A DNA stretch of 64,000 nucleotides from Pseudomonas sp. C2B4 (GCF_013359695.1 NZ_JABFMU010000006.1:1-64000); one strand, 5' to 3'; positions 20,164 to 28,558 are shown, counted from the first letter of the stretch. The notes: generated by a model from the letters alone, not told the origin. Made by a program: numbers and translations.

Positions 20164-20718
20164 TTAAAACACGAACTCGTGATAGGTCGCATCAACTTCT
20201 GCTTGTGTGATGCCGATGTACGCCATCGTGACAGCTGGACTTGAATGGTTCAGTACCTTGCAAATCTTCTCGATGGATACCCCACCGTTGTACATCAACC
20301 AGCCGCGAGTCTTCCGCATCGAGTGAGTACCCAGTTGCAGGCTCATCTCGTCACCTACGGCCTTGAAGGCGTTGGCTACTGCGACACGACTTACTGGCTT
20401 TCCCTTTGCCCGGTTGCTCTCCACCTCGAATACGTATGTGTGGGTGGGGTGAGCAGCCCTACGGCGGCCTACAATGGCCTTGGCTGAACTATTGAGGTCA
20501 ATGGCGCGAGTCTTGCCGGTCTTGGCTTCCTTGATCACCAGCTTGTCGCCTTTGACATCCTCGAACGTAAGACTGAGTAGGTCACTGATACGAAGAGCGG
20601 TGTTGACCCCGAACCGCCAGATGTCCGCGTACAGGGAATTGCCCCTGGCGTTCTTGGCTAACTTGCGAGAGATGGTTTCGGCTTCACCCTCTGTTTTCAC
20701 CGCTTCTACGATGTTCAT
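20164..20718 (-). CDS. Catalytic-domain-only tyrosine recombinase
   Basis: 184 residues carrying the full tyrosine-recombinase residue set: R43 (TALRISDLL), a lysine in EAKTGKT, H132 and R135 (THSMRK), H158 (LNHSS) and Y167 (AYIG). It lacks the N-terminal core-binding domain of phage integrases, so it resembles FimB-size recombinases. It is distinct from the integrase at the right end. A perfect 11-bp inverted repeat begins 2 bp upstream of the ATG, where it covers the ribosome-binding region. It may act on its own promoter region, resolve element dimers, or invert DNA. Confidence 0.78.
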   Translation of the reverse strand: MNIVEAVKTEGEAETISRKLAKNARGNSLYADIWRFGVNTALRISDLLSLTFEDVKGDKLVIKEAKTGKTRAIDLNSSAKAIVGRRRAAHPTHTYVFEVESNRAKGKPVSRVAVANAFKAVGDEMSLQLGTHSMRKTRGWLMYNGGVSIEKICKVLNHSSPAVTMAYIGITQAEVDATYHEFVF

Positions 20719-20720
20719 CT

Positions 20721-20763
20721 CTAATTAACACTCCATGACGGAATACGCTTATGTGTTAATTAG
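20721..20763. promoter_or_regulatory. Perfect 11-bp inverted repeat at the small recombinase gene
   Basis: CTAATTAACAC (20721-20731) and GTGTTAATTAG (20753-20763) separated by 21 bp. A further half-site, GTTAATTAAG, lies at 20828-20837. It is an operator or a recombination site. The rest of the 516-bp gap 20719-21234 shows no convincing gene. Confidence 0.6.
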
Positions 20764-21234
20764 ATCATGTTCCTACATGAGTAGTCCAGTGTTTCTGCGG
20801 GTTGGCTAATTTACACAATACTATTCTGTTAATTAAGAGACGGCACTGGTGCTTCCGGTGCGACCCAGGTCAATCTCCGATGGCGCGAACTGGAGGCGGA
20901 AGCAGCTCACTGGTGATGAATGACAAACAAGGTAATTCAGATGGGTCGCCTAACCCCCTGTAGTGCAAAAAAGGTTGGCTTTCGCTGGTCCGAACAAGCA
21001 AGTGTCAACAAATTCTCCGCCGCTTCGGAAGAATGCGTACGAAGGCACTTTTGCTTAACCCCATGATGACGAGGCCCCCGAAGTTAGGGACTTTGACGTG
21101 CTACAAATTCGCATTACCTATTGCAGAGCCGCCTATGGGAAATAGTTGCTTGATTACTTGGTCGATAGTTTTGCCTCGGTGGCCAACGACAGCGTAGTGT
21201 TTATTTTGACCGACTGTTATTCCTGTTATTTAGA

Positions 21235-21777
21235 TTACAAAGACTGCTCAAGTGCTCGCTGGACATCGTCAACGGTGCCGATCCAATTACTTCCGCGTTC
21301 GTCCATTGGTTGAAGACCAAAGCGTCTGCCAAAAGCACTGGAGTTCTCGTTAGCACACTCGATGGCAATATGTTTATAACCAAGCTCAGGGGCGAGTTCG
21401 GTCATCAGCGTCAATAAACGACGACCATGTCCTTTTCGTTCGTCCTTGAAGCCAATACGTGCAATAACAAGTGTCTCTCGTGGCCAGCCAGCTTCGGGTC
21501 TTGGGAACATTCGAAGGTATAGGTCGTACTTCATTGTGTAAGCTTTGATGGTTGAAGTAAGTCCGACCCCTAGTCTCTGATTCACCCATCGTGGTTTATA
21601 ACCGAATCCTTCAATGAGAAAATGGCTGAGCTTCGAATTAAAGTAAAGGCAGCAGTCATCTGCGTACTCGTGCCAAGTATCATCAGAGGCGTTAAGGGGA
21701 GGCTTGAAAGCGATCATTTCTGGTTCTCCGAGTGACTTTTGTATTTCCAGAAAAGCAGGGCTTGGCGATGAAGTCAA
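21235..21777 (-). CDS. GNAT-family acetyltransferase-like protein
   Basis: 180 residues. The acetyl-CoA loop appears as DERKGHGRRLL (about residues 112-122), after strand VIARIGF and before YKHIAIECANENSSAFGRRFGL, a layout typical of GNAT folds. The N-terminal 90 residues are unrecognised. Substrate unknown; related genes occur on plasmids and islands. Three iteron-like repeats lie immediately upstream (21795-21874). Confidence 0.65.
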   Translation of the reverse strand: MTSSPSPAFLEIQKSLGEPEMIAFKPPLNASDDTWHEYADDCCLYFNSKLSHFLIEGFGYKPRWVNQRLGVGLTSTIKAYTMKYDLYLRMFPRPEAGWPRETLVIARIGFKDERKGHGRRLLTLMTELAPELGYKHIAIECANENSSAFGRRFGLQPMDERGSNWIGTVDDVQRALEQSL

Positions 21778-21794
21778 GCGCCTTCTCGCAACTA

Positions 21795-21874
21795 TTTTCT
21801 CTTGCGCTAATGTTTTTTATGTAACTAATCACTTTCTCTTACACTAATAAAAATTTTCTCTTGCACTAGTGTTT
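21795..21874. repeat. Three iteron-like direct repeats
   Basis: Copies of a ~20-bp unit: TTTTCTCTTGCGCTAATGTT at 21795, CTTTCTCTTACACTAATAAA at 21832, and TTTTCTCTTGCACTAGTGTT at 21854. Spacings are 37 and 22 bp. They sit in the gap between the RHH gene and the GNAT gene and may be binding sites of the RHH protein or replication iterons. Confidence 0.6.
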
Positions 21875-21900
21875 GAGTGTGTACTCGCTCGCTGTTGAAG

Positions 21901-22074
21901 TTACTTCAGCTTTGCCGGTTGTTGCTGCTGCATTGAGTTGATGTAGAAGCGAATCATGTATTCAACGAAGTTGCGAACCGGCATTTTTTGCTTACGAGCG
22001 TGACAGTTGATTAGGTGAAACTCATCGTCCGTGAAGTTTATGCCCAGTAGTCTGGTTGGATTCTCCGGGCTCAC
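21901..22074 (-). CDS. 57-residue ribbon-helix-helix-like DNA-binding protein
   Basis: Starts at a GTG that overlaps the TGA of the upstream gene (GTGA), so it is translationally coupled. The residues RLLGINFTDDEFHLINCHA (strand, then helix), KMPVRNFVEYMIRFYI (second helix) and a glutamine-rich tail fit the strand-helix-helix pattern of Arc/MetJ-type proteins. It is the last gene of a four-gene leftward operon and directly precedes the iteron-like repeats. A DNA-binding regulator or partition/replication accessory role is inferred. Confidence 0.6.
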   Translation of the reverse strand: MSPENPTRLLGINFTDDEFHLINCHARKQKMPVRNFVEYMIRFYINSMQQQQPAKLK

Positions 22075-22619
22075 GCTGTCACCGCATCGACCTTCTTGGA
22101 CTTGGGCTTGGTTGGTTTGGAGTAAGCAGCGAGCAAGTCAGCCAGTGCGTTATCCTGAATGGTAGTCAACCTATCTGCTGTGGCTTTGGCTGCTGCTGTC
22201 TCCGCTTCCCGCATCTCACGTGCGACAGTAAAGGCAATCTGACGCTTTGTTTCGTCGACGTTCCGGACATACCGCTCTTCGGTGTAGTCAGCCTTAGCCT
22301 GCTCAACGATTTTAATTAGGTCGGAATCGATTACAGAATCTGGCTTCCGAAGTTGAACGTTGAAGTCGAGTGGTTTGGAGTAAGCTGTTACTACCTTGTA
22401 GCCCTTCAGTAACAACTCAGTTAAGTCCTTAAGGGCGACACCCATGGGTTGGTCACTAGACCAACTTACTTGGACTCCAAGCTGTGGGTGAAGCAGGGAT
22501 TCGCTGCTGCGAAAGTAATCCACTTCTCGTTGTGCGATGAATTTTCGTAACGCTTCATCATCGTGTTTGAAGAATTCGACAACTTCAGTGCCGTAATTGT
22601 AGTGCTTTGTATCAGTCAT
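22071..22619 (-). CDS. Hypothetical protein of the element module
   Basis: 182 residues. The N-terminal part (to about 110) is mixed and contains GVALKDLTELLLKGYKVV. The C-terminal part is helical and rich in A, E and K (AREMREAETAAAKATADRL), probably coiled coil, and ends in a basic tail (PTKPKSKK). The AAGGTAAC ribosome-binding site resembles that of the zinc-finger gene in the same operon. I recognise no family. Confidence 0.6.
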   Translation of the reverse strand: MTDTKHYNYGTEVVEFFKHDDEALRKFIAQREVDYFRSSESLLHPQLGVQVSWSSDQPMGVALKDLTELLLKGYKVVTAYSKPLDFNVQLRKPDSVIDSDLIKIVEQAKADYTEERYVRNVDETKRQIAFTVAREMREAETAAAKATADRLTTIQDNALADLLAAYSKPTKPKSKKVDAVTA

Positions 22620-22633
22620 GTTGGGTTACCTTG

Positions 22634-23017
22634 TTATTTGCGTGAACGGTGCTTGCGAAGAGCGCTGATAAGGCTTGCCTTCGCTTTGTCGTTATTGGTC
22701 TTTGGATTGGTAGTGCTACGTTCGCTATCGCCCTTAGAAGGCTGCTGCGACACCTTGGAGGCAGGTTCGATAGTAGGTGCTGTCTTGTCTTTCTTCGCTG
22801 ATGCTACTCGGGCCCGATGAGCCTGTAAGTCACTAAGGGTGACTACCATCCCAGGTGGGAGTACTGAATCTTCCAATGCGTTCAAGTACGTTAGTTCGTC
22901 CAGCGTTGCTTGAACGTAATCAACTTTGTCGGATGTGCCAGTTGGTTGTTCGATGAAGTACGAAATAATTGCTTGGTTGCTCTTGTCGATTTCTAGCCAA
23001 ACTGTCTTGTGACTCAT
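22634..23017 (-). CDS. Hypothetical protein with a disordered basic tail
   Basis: 127 residues. A folded N-terminal part (about 1-70, WLEIDKSNQAIISYFIEQP) is followed by a low-complexity tail rich in S, K, T and P that ends LRKHRSRK. The start codon overlaps the stop of the upstream zinc-finger gene (TAATG), so translation is coupled. No family recognised; nucleic-acid binding through the tail is possible. Confidence 0.6.
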   Translation of the reverse strand: MSHKTVWLEIDKSNQAIISYFIEQPTGTSDKVDYVQATLDELTYLNALEDSVLPPGMVVTLSDLQAHRARVASAKKDKTAPTIEPASKVSQQPSKGDSERSTTNPKTNNDKAKASLISALRKHRSRK

Positions 23018-23226
23018 TAAGCGACTTCCTGTTTTGGTTGGTTGGACTTCTCAAGTTCTTGGGTGATGTACTGTTGCTCAAGTTCATGTTGGGTGGACTT
23101 GTTTCTGGCTCTCCATTCCTTGACCTGGTGTGCGACACAGCAGTAGCGGCTAAGGGGAGAGCGGCTGTAAAAGTTACGGTTGCAAGACTCGCAAGTCCGC
23201 AGACGAATTGGTCGGCGTTGTGCCAT
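23017..23226 (-). CDS. Small zinc-finger protein
   Basis: 69 residues with Cys 12, Cys 15, Cys 29, Cys 30 and His 33 (CESCNRNFY, then RYCCVAHQVKEWRARNK), a treble-clef-like ribbon, preceded by a basic start and followed by a charged helix. It is the first gene of the four-gene leftward operon (zinc finger, 127 aa, 182 aa, RHH). A GAAGGT ribosome-binding site is present. Likely a nucleic-acid-binding factor. Confidence 0.6.
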   Translation of the reverse strand: MAQRRPIRLRTCESCNRNFYSRSPLSRYCCVAHQVKEWRARNKSTQHELEQQYITQELEKSNQPKQEVA

Positions 23227-23802
23227 ATGAGTTACCTTCGGTATGTTTGATGAAGTTTGTTACGGGAAAAAGTACCCCGCACTCGTGATGAGGTTACGGG
23301 GTAGTGGTGCTGCTAGGACACTTGTTATGGGCAAGTGCGGTTTGCTCCGTTGCGAAGCAAATAGGGTTAATTAGTGGCCAGTTGTCGCTGCATCCTCTGG
23401 CCAGGATCACCTTGAAGGTTCGCATCAAACCTATCCGGTACAGCTATCCTCCCAATGTTACTACCGATCATCTTCACTGGATCGGAAACAGAAAAAGACA
23501 ACTCAGTAAGAAACGAGTGGTCCGAAAGAAGTTATTGCGGAGGGGGGATGTTTCGACGTTTTGGAAGGGGTGGTGAAGTTGCTAATTTCACTCTACGAGT
23601 GTACTACGAAATCCGTAAAAGTCAATACCTTCATACTAAATTAGTTGACTTATTTTTGCTGTTGTGAAGGGGTTTAGACTCCGGTTCAGTTTTGGTTGCT
23701 CCGCTACTTATTCAAAACATCGGTTCACGATTAATTGTCGCGGTGGCAGACGAAGCACCTGATGTTTACGCCCGGTAGAGTAAACTCAAACAGGGGTAAT
23801 GT

Positions 23803-24200
23803 GTGGCGTTCCGCCACGGGCACCATATCTTATGCCTCTCGGCATGGTACAAGCGAAGAGCAGGGTGGTGCTGCACCACTCCACCCTACTGGTAGAGTTA
23901 TTACCTTGCAAAGTTAGTTGTGACGTTTACGTCACGAAGTAATCCTCTATTAGTAGTACTTTGGTTAGTTAATAATTGTAGAGGTTCAAGAAGGGAGGGT
24001 AGGGGGTGCCCCTCCCGCTGTTGCTCTTGCTCTTAATTGTGGGGATAGAACTGGTGCCTACAGGCATAGACTTACCCATGTGATTGCGTCACTATTAGTT
24101 CTTTTTGGATGCTCAGTCATGGCTCACGCCACAAGTTACTAAGCTAGGTTGAAAGCGAAAAGCAAAGCGAAGAGGGGGTTCTCTGCCCCATCTCTTTTTT
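23803..24200 (+). other. Hairpin-dense non-coding region, possible structured RNA
   Basis: The 1.08-kb gap 23227-24305 has no convincing gene. Within it lie consecutive hairpins: GTGGCG-TTC-CGCCAC (23803-23817), ATGCC-TCTC-GGCAT (23832-23845), an AGGGTGG/CCACCCT stem (23862-23886), GTGACG-TTTA-CGTCAC (23920-23935), a GGGAGG/CCTCCC stem (23993-24016) and an AGAGGGGG/GCCCC-TCTCT stem followed by six T (24171-24200). CTCTA at 23945-23949 can pair either with TAGAG at 23893 or with TAGAGG at 23979, so alternative folds are possible. Whether it is transcribed is unknown. Confidence 0.45.
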
Positions 24201-24252
24201 CATTATGTAAATTAATCCGTGCCGAACGGCATAGGTCGTTGCGATGAATAGG

Positions 24253-24292
24253 GTGTAACCCTTCCTAAGAAGTCTTTTAGGATAGGTTACAC
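24253..24292 (-). terminator. Long hairpin after the SF2 ATPase gene
   Basis: GTGTAACC (24253-24260) pairs with GGTTACAC, with an inner CCTAA/TTTAGG stem. It lies just past the stop codon of the leftward gene. It lacks a strong T-run, so it may act as an mRNA 3' structure. Confidence 0.5.
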
Positions 24293-24305
24293 ACTGTCGG
24301 GAATG

Positions 24306-25727
24306 TTAGGCAGCTTTGTGCATTTTCTTCATCTTGGTTATCTTCGGGCGTGAAACTCCAGTTTCTCGCTGAATCTGACACGTTGAAGTACCGAGTGATA
24401 TTAGCCGTTTAACTTCTTCTTCGGTTTTCTCGTCCAGCTTCCTGCCATCTCGTTTGATGGGTACTGTACTTGCCAGTGACCAGTCAACTGTCGCATCTGG
24501 GAAGTACGTTGAACGCAGATAATCAACAACACGATGGTCCTGAACGTAGAAATGCAAATCTTTGGTGTTGTCATAACAGCGAACAGCCGTGCGAGTAACC
24601 GCCTGTAAAGATGGCTCCAGAAATCTGGTCGTGATGAACGCTTCTTCGAAGTCTTTCCCGTACTTTGCGGAAAGATACTTTATTCCATTACTGTCCGAAG
24701 GGCTCGGGTTGCCGCCGAAAAGTACTATTGCCTCAGTTGCGTGAGTATAGTTGTTCAGGCCGCGACAGTCTTTTGGGATATATTCAACGTCACGTGTGAA
24801 CTGCAAGTTGGCCCATTTGTTGGCAAATAAAAGCGGTAGACTCATTGTGCGCTCCAGAATGTTCTTTAGAACGATATCAATAAGCCGCTTATCTCCGTGC
24901 GGGGCAAGCATCATTCCCTTACTGAACTTCTGACCAGTCTGAACAACAGGGAAAATGGTTACGACGCTGTTAATGGGGTTGCCTTCTGGCGTGAATTCAG
25001 ACCGCTTGAAGTGAAAGCCATGGACCGTCGCAAATACCTCGAACTCGCTGTTCTGGATGCTCGCTGCCAGTACGTGGCACTCAATGGCTGATGAGAAGAT
25101 TTCCCACCAGTCTGTAAACTCTTCAACAGCACGTATATGACGCACACTGTCTGGTTGCGGCTGGTCGATGAAGACATCAATTTTGGATAGTAGTAGCCGA
25201 AAGATGTGTGCGGCCGACCTTCCTAGTGTTGAGCAGGCTGTTCCTCGTGCGTCTGCACGGTTTGTCGACACCTGTTCCCGTACTGCTTCCTTAAGATCAT
25301 CCTTTATCCATAGTTGTCCATCGAGCTCGTCCGTAAAGTGGAGCACCCGTTCCAGCTCCATCGGTTTTAGACCGTAGTCGGGGTAATCTACGACCTTTGG
25401 GAGTTCGTCAACTACCAGTACCCAGCCAGAAAACAGTTTGTGCTGAACTTTCCGTATCGACTCCTGCGTACAGATGATGAACGAATCTGCCTTCTCTCGC
25501 AGTGCTTTCTCCAGCGTGAGGACTACCGCTTCGCCGCAACGCTGGTCGATAGTGCGATATGTAACTCCAGCCTCGCACGCACGTCGAGCGATACTGTCGC
25601 TCAAAACTAGGGTTGGTAGAGCTAGGATTATACGCTTACCTGCATCTAATAGGGCGGGGAGCTTACTTAGTAGAGCTTCAGTTTTTCCTGCTCCAGGGGG
25701 AGCAATTGAGATGTTAATGGTCTTCAT
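24306..25727 (-). CDS. SF2 helicase-like ATPase with C-terminal helix-turn-helix
   Basis: 473 residues. SF2 motifs in order: Walker A PPGAGKT (10-16), motif Ia LALPTL (35-40), CTQES (86-90), Walker B LVVDEL (104-109) and a motif VI-like QAVTRTAVR (375-383). A C-terminal resolvase-type HTH lies at about 443-465 (STCQIQRETGVSRPKITKM). It is about the size of a single helicase unit. The HTH suggests sequence-specific loading, for example at the element's own origin. It is the largest gene of the module. It could be a replication initiator-helicase or a defence ATPase; I favour replication. Confidence 0.65.
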   Translation of the reverse strand: MKTINISIAPPGAGKTEALLSKLPALLDAGKRIILALPTLVLSDSIARRACEAGVTYRTIDQRCGEAVVLTLEKALREKADSFIICTQESIRKVQHKLFSGWVLVVDELPKVVDYPDYGLKPMELERVLHFTDELDGQLWIKDDLKEAVREQVSTNRADARGTACSTLGRSAAHIFRLLLSKIDVFIDQPQPDSVRHIRAVEEFTDWWEIFSSAIECHVLAASIQNSEFEVFATVHGFHFKRSEFTPEGNPINSVVTIFPVVQTGQKFSKGMMLAPHGDKRLIDIVLKNILERTMSLPLLFANKWANLQFTRDVEYIPKDCRGLNNYTHATEAIVLFGGNPSPSDSNGIKYLSAKYGKDFEEAFITTRFLEPSLQAVTRTAVRCYDNTKDLHFYVQDHRVVDYLRSTYFPDATVDWSLASTVPIKRDGRKLDEKTEEEVKRLISLGTSTCQIQRETGVSRPKITKMKKMHKAA

Positions 25728-25855
25728 AGTCCGTTGCGTTTTGATACTGGAGAAGTAAGTTTTACTTGGACTTTTTTTTGGGGATCGAACCTGGCAGTTG
25801 GCCAGAACTACAGTTTAGGAGTTTTATACTGCGTTCTGGCGCCGTCTTTAGATTC

Positions 25856-26263
25856 TCAGGGTAAGCGCTTAATATTATCTATTTTTTTAAAGTGCTGATG
25901 GATGGAGGTTTCTGGGTAACCTCTCCTGATATTGTAGAGGTTCGATCGCGCTCTATAATAATCTCGGTATATCTCTAACTCCCAGAAATAAGGATTAACG
26001 TCCTCCCAGTTCTTTTTAAATTCTATGATGAAAGCAAAATCGTGGTCATTAGCAGGTACGCAATATTCATCGCTTTCATCGGACGGGTTATCTGTTATAC
26101 CCAAAATCTCCAATTCAGTCGTCATTAGGAAGTAAAGTTGAGGGGTGTCGAAGAAACTCTCGTCGTCAGCGAAATCGCAATATGGCGACCGGAGAGCGCG
26201 AATTATTGCTTCAACTTCATCTGGGGTGTAGCCTTTTTTGGAGCGGGTGCATGATTTTTTCAT
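25856..26263 (-). CDS. Hypothetical acidic protein
   Basis: 135 residues with a basic N-terminal stretch (MKKSCTRSKKGYTPDEVEAI), then an acidic, aromatic-rich body (FEND-type residues such as DFADDESFFDTPQLYFL and KKNWEDVNPYFWELEIY). AT-rich codons mark it as foreign. It is the first leftward gene after the palindrome array at 26.7 kb and 128 bp upstream of the SF2 ATPase gene. I recognise no family. Confidence 0.5.
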   Translation of the reverse strand: MKKSCTRSKKGYTPDEVEAIIRALRSPYCDFADDESFFDTPQLYFLMTTELEILGITDNPSDESDEYCVPANDHDFAFIIEFKKNWEDVNPYFWELEIYRDYYRARSNLYNIRRGYPETSIHQHFKKIDNIKRLP

Positions 26264-26664
26264 GTGTTGTCCAATTGTTTTTTACGCAAAAAGAATCCGC
26301 TACTATGACTTCATAAGTTATAGCAGGGAGATTTGTATCGGTTATGCGAGGTTATGGCGTTGCGTAACTCGACTGTAGGAAACTTGTCTAGTGGAGGCTT
26401 GAAACTAAAGTTTGTGTACGGAATGATACCGCCATGGTGCTATCGGTAACGGGTACTATGGTGAGTTAATTTGAGTCCATTACAAGCTTTGATAGAGTGT
26501 TGTCCGAGATGGATGTTCTGTTCATGCACTTAGGGTCCGATAAGAAGTTCTGTGTTCATAAAGATTTTTCGAGGGGGGAGCACTGTTTACGAGGCATATG
26601 TTGATCACGCTAATCGCTCCTGTCAACCGAAAAAATTCATTGGGTTGAAATTTTTTTGCTGTTT

Positions 26665-26814
26665 GCTGTATGTGTGATACAGCACTTTTGTTGCTGTAAT
26701 TAATGTACAGCACTGCATTAGTTAGTTGCTGTAAATGGAATACAGCATGATTAATTAATTGACGTTGTTGATGTTTTGAATGGTGTTATTTGTGTGCTGC
26801 AATTGACGTATAGT
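26665..26814. promoter_or_regulatory. Array of four GCTGTA-N7-TACAGC palindromes
   Basis: Perfect 19-bp palindromes at 26665-26683, 26693-26711 and 26728-26746, and a degenerate fourth (GCTGCA-N7-TATAGT) at 26796-26814. They lie in an AT-rich, otherwise empty gap (26264-27249) between the 135-aa gene and the integrase gene. The half-site spacing gives an odd-length palindrome (CTGT-N9-ACAG), one base longer than the LexA-type CTGT-N8-ACAG. They probably bind an element-encoded repressor or replication protein. Confidence 0.7.
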
Positions 26815-27249
26815 GCTGTTTTAATAGGGTTGGAGTAATTGCAGTTCGAGGTTGGAAATTGAAGAGCTTCTATGGTTTTCGTATTGTCTTGAGCGTCGAT
26901 TTGGTGTTTTTTCGTGATGAAGTGCTAAAGTAGTTTTTGGTCTGTTTAACTCGTGTGAGCTATTTTGGTGTGGTTTAGGTGTCAGTCACCATGCGGTCAT
27001 AAGCACGGATGAATTTCAGGTGGTGCTCGGCACTAATCCACATTGCCTAGGCGTAGACCATTACCTTGACGGCGTAAGTGCCGCCGTTACGCTCAGGCTT
27101 CGATGTCATCGGGCCAACTGCACTCGCACAAGTTCGTCGACGGTAAACCAATTGCGAGAGCAGTGATGTGGGGTCGCATTGGGCTATGTGTTTACGCAAA
27201 CCAGTTCACGGGCATAGATCCTAATGCAACCCCAGTTGTAGATGCGGGT

Positions 27250-28545
27250 TTAAAGCTCTACTTGTCGCAGCGCCTCCGCCATAGCTTTCAGCGGGCTGCG
27301 ACTGCCATAAATACTGAACGTCACTGCACCATCCTCGTGTCCTGCTATTCGTTTGATTAGTGAGTCCTGCACACCAGCGTCCCGCAGGTCGTCAATAAGT
27401 GTGTGGCGAAAGCTGTGGAACGTCTTTCTCGGGTCGGTGATGCCCAACTTCGTCTTGTACCGACCGAACCATTTCGATGGTGCGTGGCCCAGCTTCCCTC
27501 GAACCGCTTCCAGCTCAGGGAACAGACGATCTGTTCCGGTGTTCCGGACCGATTCAACATGCTTCAACAACCCCAGTTCGATCAGTGCGGGGTGCAAGGG
27601 GAGAACGCGTCGGCTGCTGGAGTTCTTCAGGTTCTGGCCTTCACGACTGTCGTCGATGCGGATGCATTGAATACCCTGTTGTTCGATGAAGTCATCCACC
27701 CGCAGTTGGCAGAGTTCTTCTAGTCGTGCTCCGGTGGTGCGACCGAGCAATGGCAACCAATAGCGCCATGGGTGCTTTCGGGCTTGTACCTTAAGTGCAT
27801 CCAGGTCCAGCAGGGTGGTCAGGTCGTGTCGATCAAATGACAACCGGGCCTCTTTGGCTGATCCGGTCATGGCCTTGAGTCCCAGCAGTGGATTGTCCGT
27901 GATGTAGCCGTTCGACTTGCACCAGTTCATGAACGCTGAGAGTTTGCGTAGGCGGTTGTTTACGGTAACGGCGGTGATGGTTTTGTAAGTGGCGCCAGAC
28001 TCAACCACTTGCTTCAATGTCTTTCCCTCGTACTCAGGGCGTAGGCCAAAGTATTGTGGGCACCGGCTCAACCGCTCTTTTAACAGTCGAGCCTGTTGTG
28101 CGTCGAACGCCTCGACGGGCATGTCACCGATCAACTCGAACAGATCGCGTAACGCACGTTCCACCTCGAAGGTGCTGACCTCCCGCCACGTACCACCACG
28201 TTTTCCTTCTTCTATATATAGTTTCGACAAGGTGGCGAGGGTAGGACCATCGCTGTTCCGCATCATGGTATTGGTCGGCGCCTCCCGTGCAGCAGGTTGG
28301 ATAGTTGGTGAGGGGGCAGAGTCTCGCCACTCCGAACACAGCCTACGCAGCGTCCGGAGGTCTGCCATGGGGTGTTCATTCAGGTGTTTGTGCACCTGCT
28401 GAGCTAGTGAAGCGGCGAGGAACTGGGCACTCTGCCGATGTCGGATGTTCAGGCTCAAACGTAAAGTGTGACACCTCGGGAAGAGGTGCTTAGGCAGCTT
28501 GAGATTGAGGTAATAGAGCGCCCCGCGCTTGATTAGGTAGGCCAT
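27250..28545 (-). CDS. Tyrosine integrase of the ffs element
   Basis: 431 residues. The N-terminal arm-binding region begins YLIKRGALYYLNLKLP, typical of island integrases. The core-binding domain spans about 100-225 and the catalytic domain about 235-425, with R274 (TTGARLEEL), K307, H377 and R380 (FHSFRHT), H403 (AGHEDG) and the nucleophile Y413 (SIYG). It lies 132 bp from the right attachment repeat, as expected for the enzyme that recombines at ffs. Two tandem AAGTGT(G/T)ACAG repeats lie between it and the repeat. Confidence 0.93.
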   Translation of the reverse strand: MAYLIKRGALYYLNLKLPKHLFPRCHTLRLSLNIRHRQSAQFLAASLAQQVHKHLNEHPMADLRTLRRLCSEWRDSAPSPTIQPAAREAPTNTMMRNSDGPTLATLSKLYIEEGKRGGTWREVSTFEVERALRDLFELIGDMPVEAFDAQQARLLKERLSRCPQYFGLRPEYEGKTLKQVVESGATYKTITAVTVNNRLRKLSAFMNWCKSNGYITDNPLLGLKAMTGSAKEARLSFDRHDLTTLLDLDALKVQARKHPWRYWLPLLGRTTGARLEELCQLRVDDFIEQQGIQCIRIDDSREGQNLKNSSSRRVLPLHPALIELGLLKHVESVRNTGTDRLFPELEAVRGKLGHAPSKWFGRYKTKLGITDPRKTFHSFRHTLIDDLRDAGVQDSLIKRIAGHEDGAVTFSIYGSRSPLKAMAEALRQVEL

Positions 28546-28558
28546 GGGTGTGACACCA

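Noticed and set aside
23304..23576. 90-codon plus-strand frame in the 23.2-24.3 kb gap
   Set aside because: Low-complexity, poor start context, no domain-like pattern; treated as non-coding.
26522..26713. 63-codon leftward frame
   Set aside because: It runs through the palindrome array, has no ribosome-binding site and no recognisable pattern.
26665..26746. LexA (SOS) boxes
   Set aside because: The palindromes have CTGT-N9-ACAG, not the CTGT-N8-ACAG spacing of LexA; kept as an unassigned operator array.
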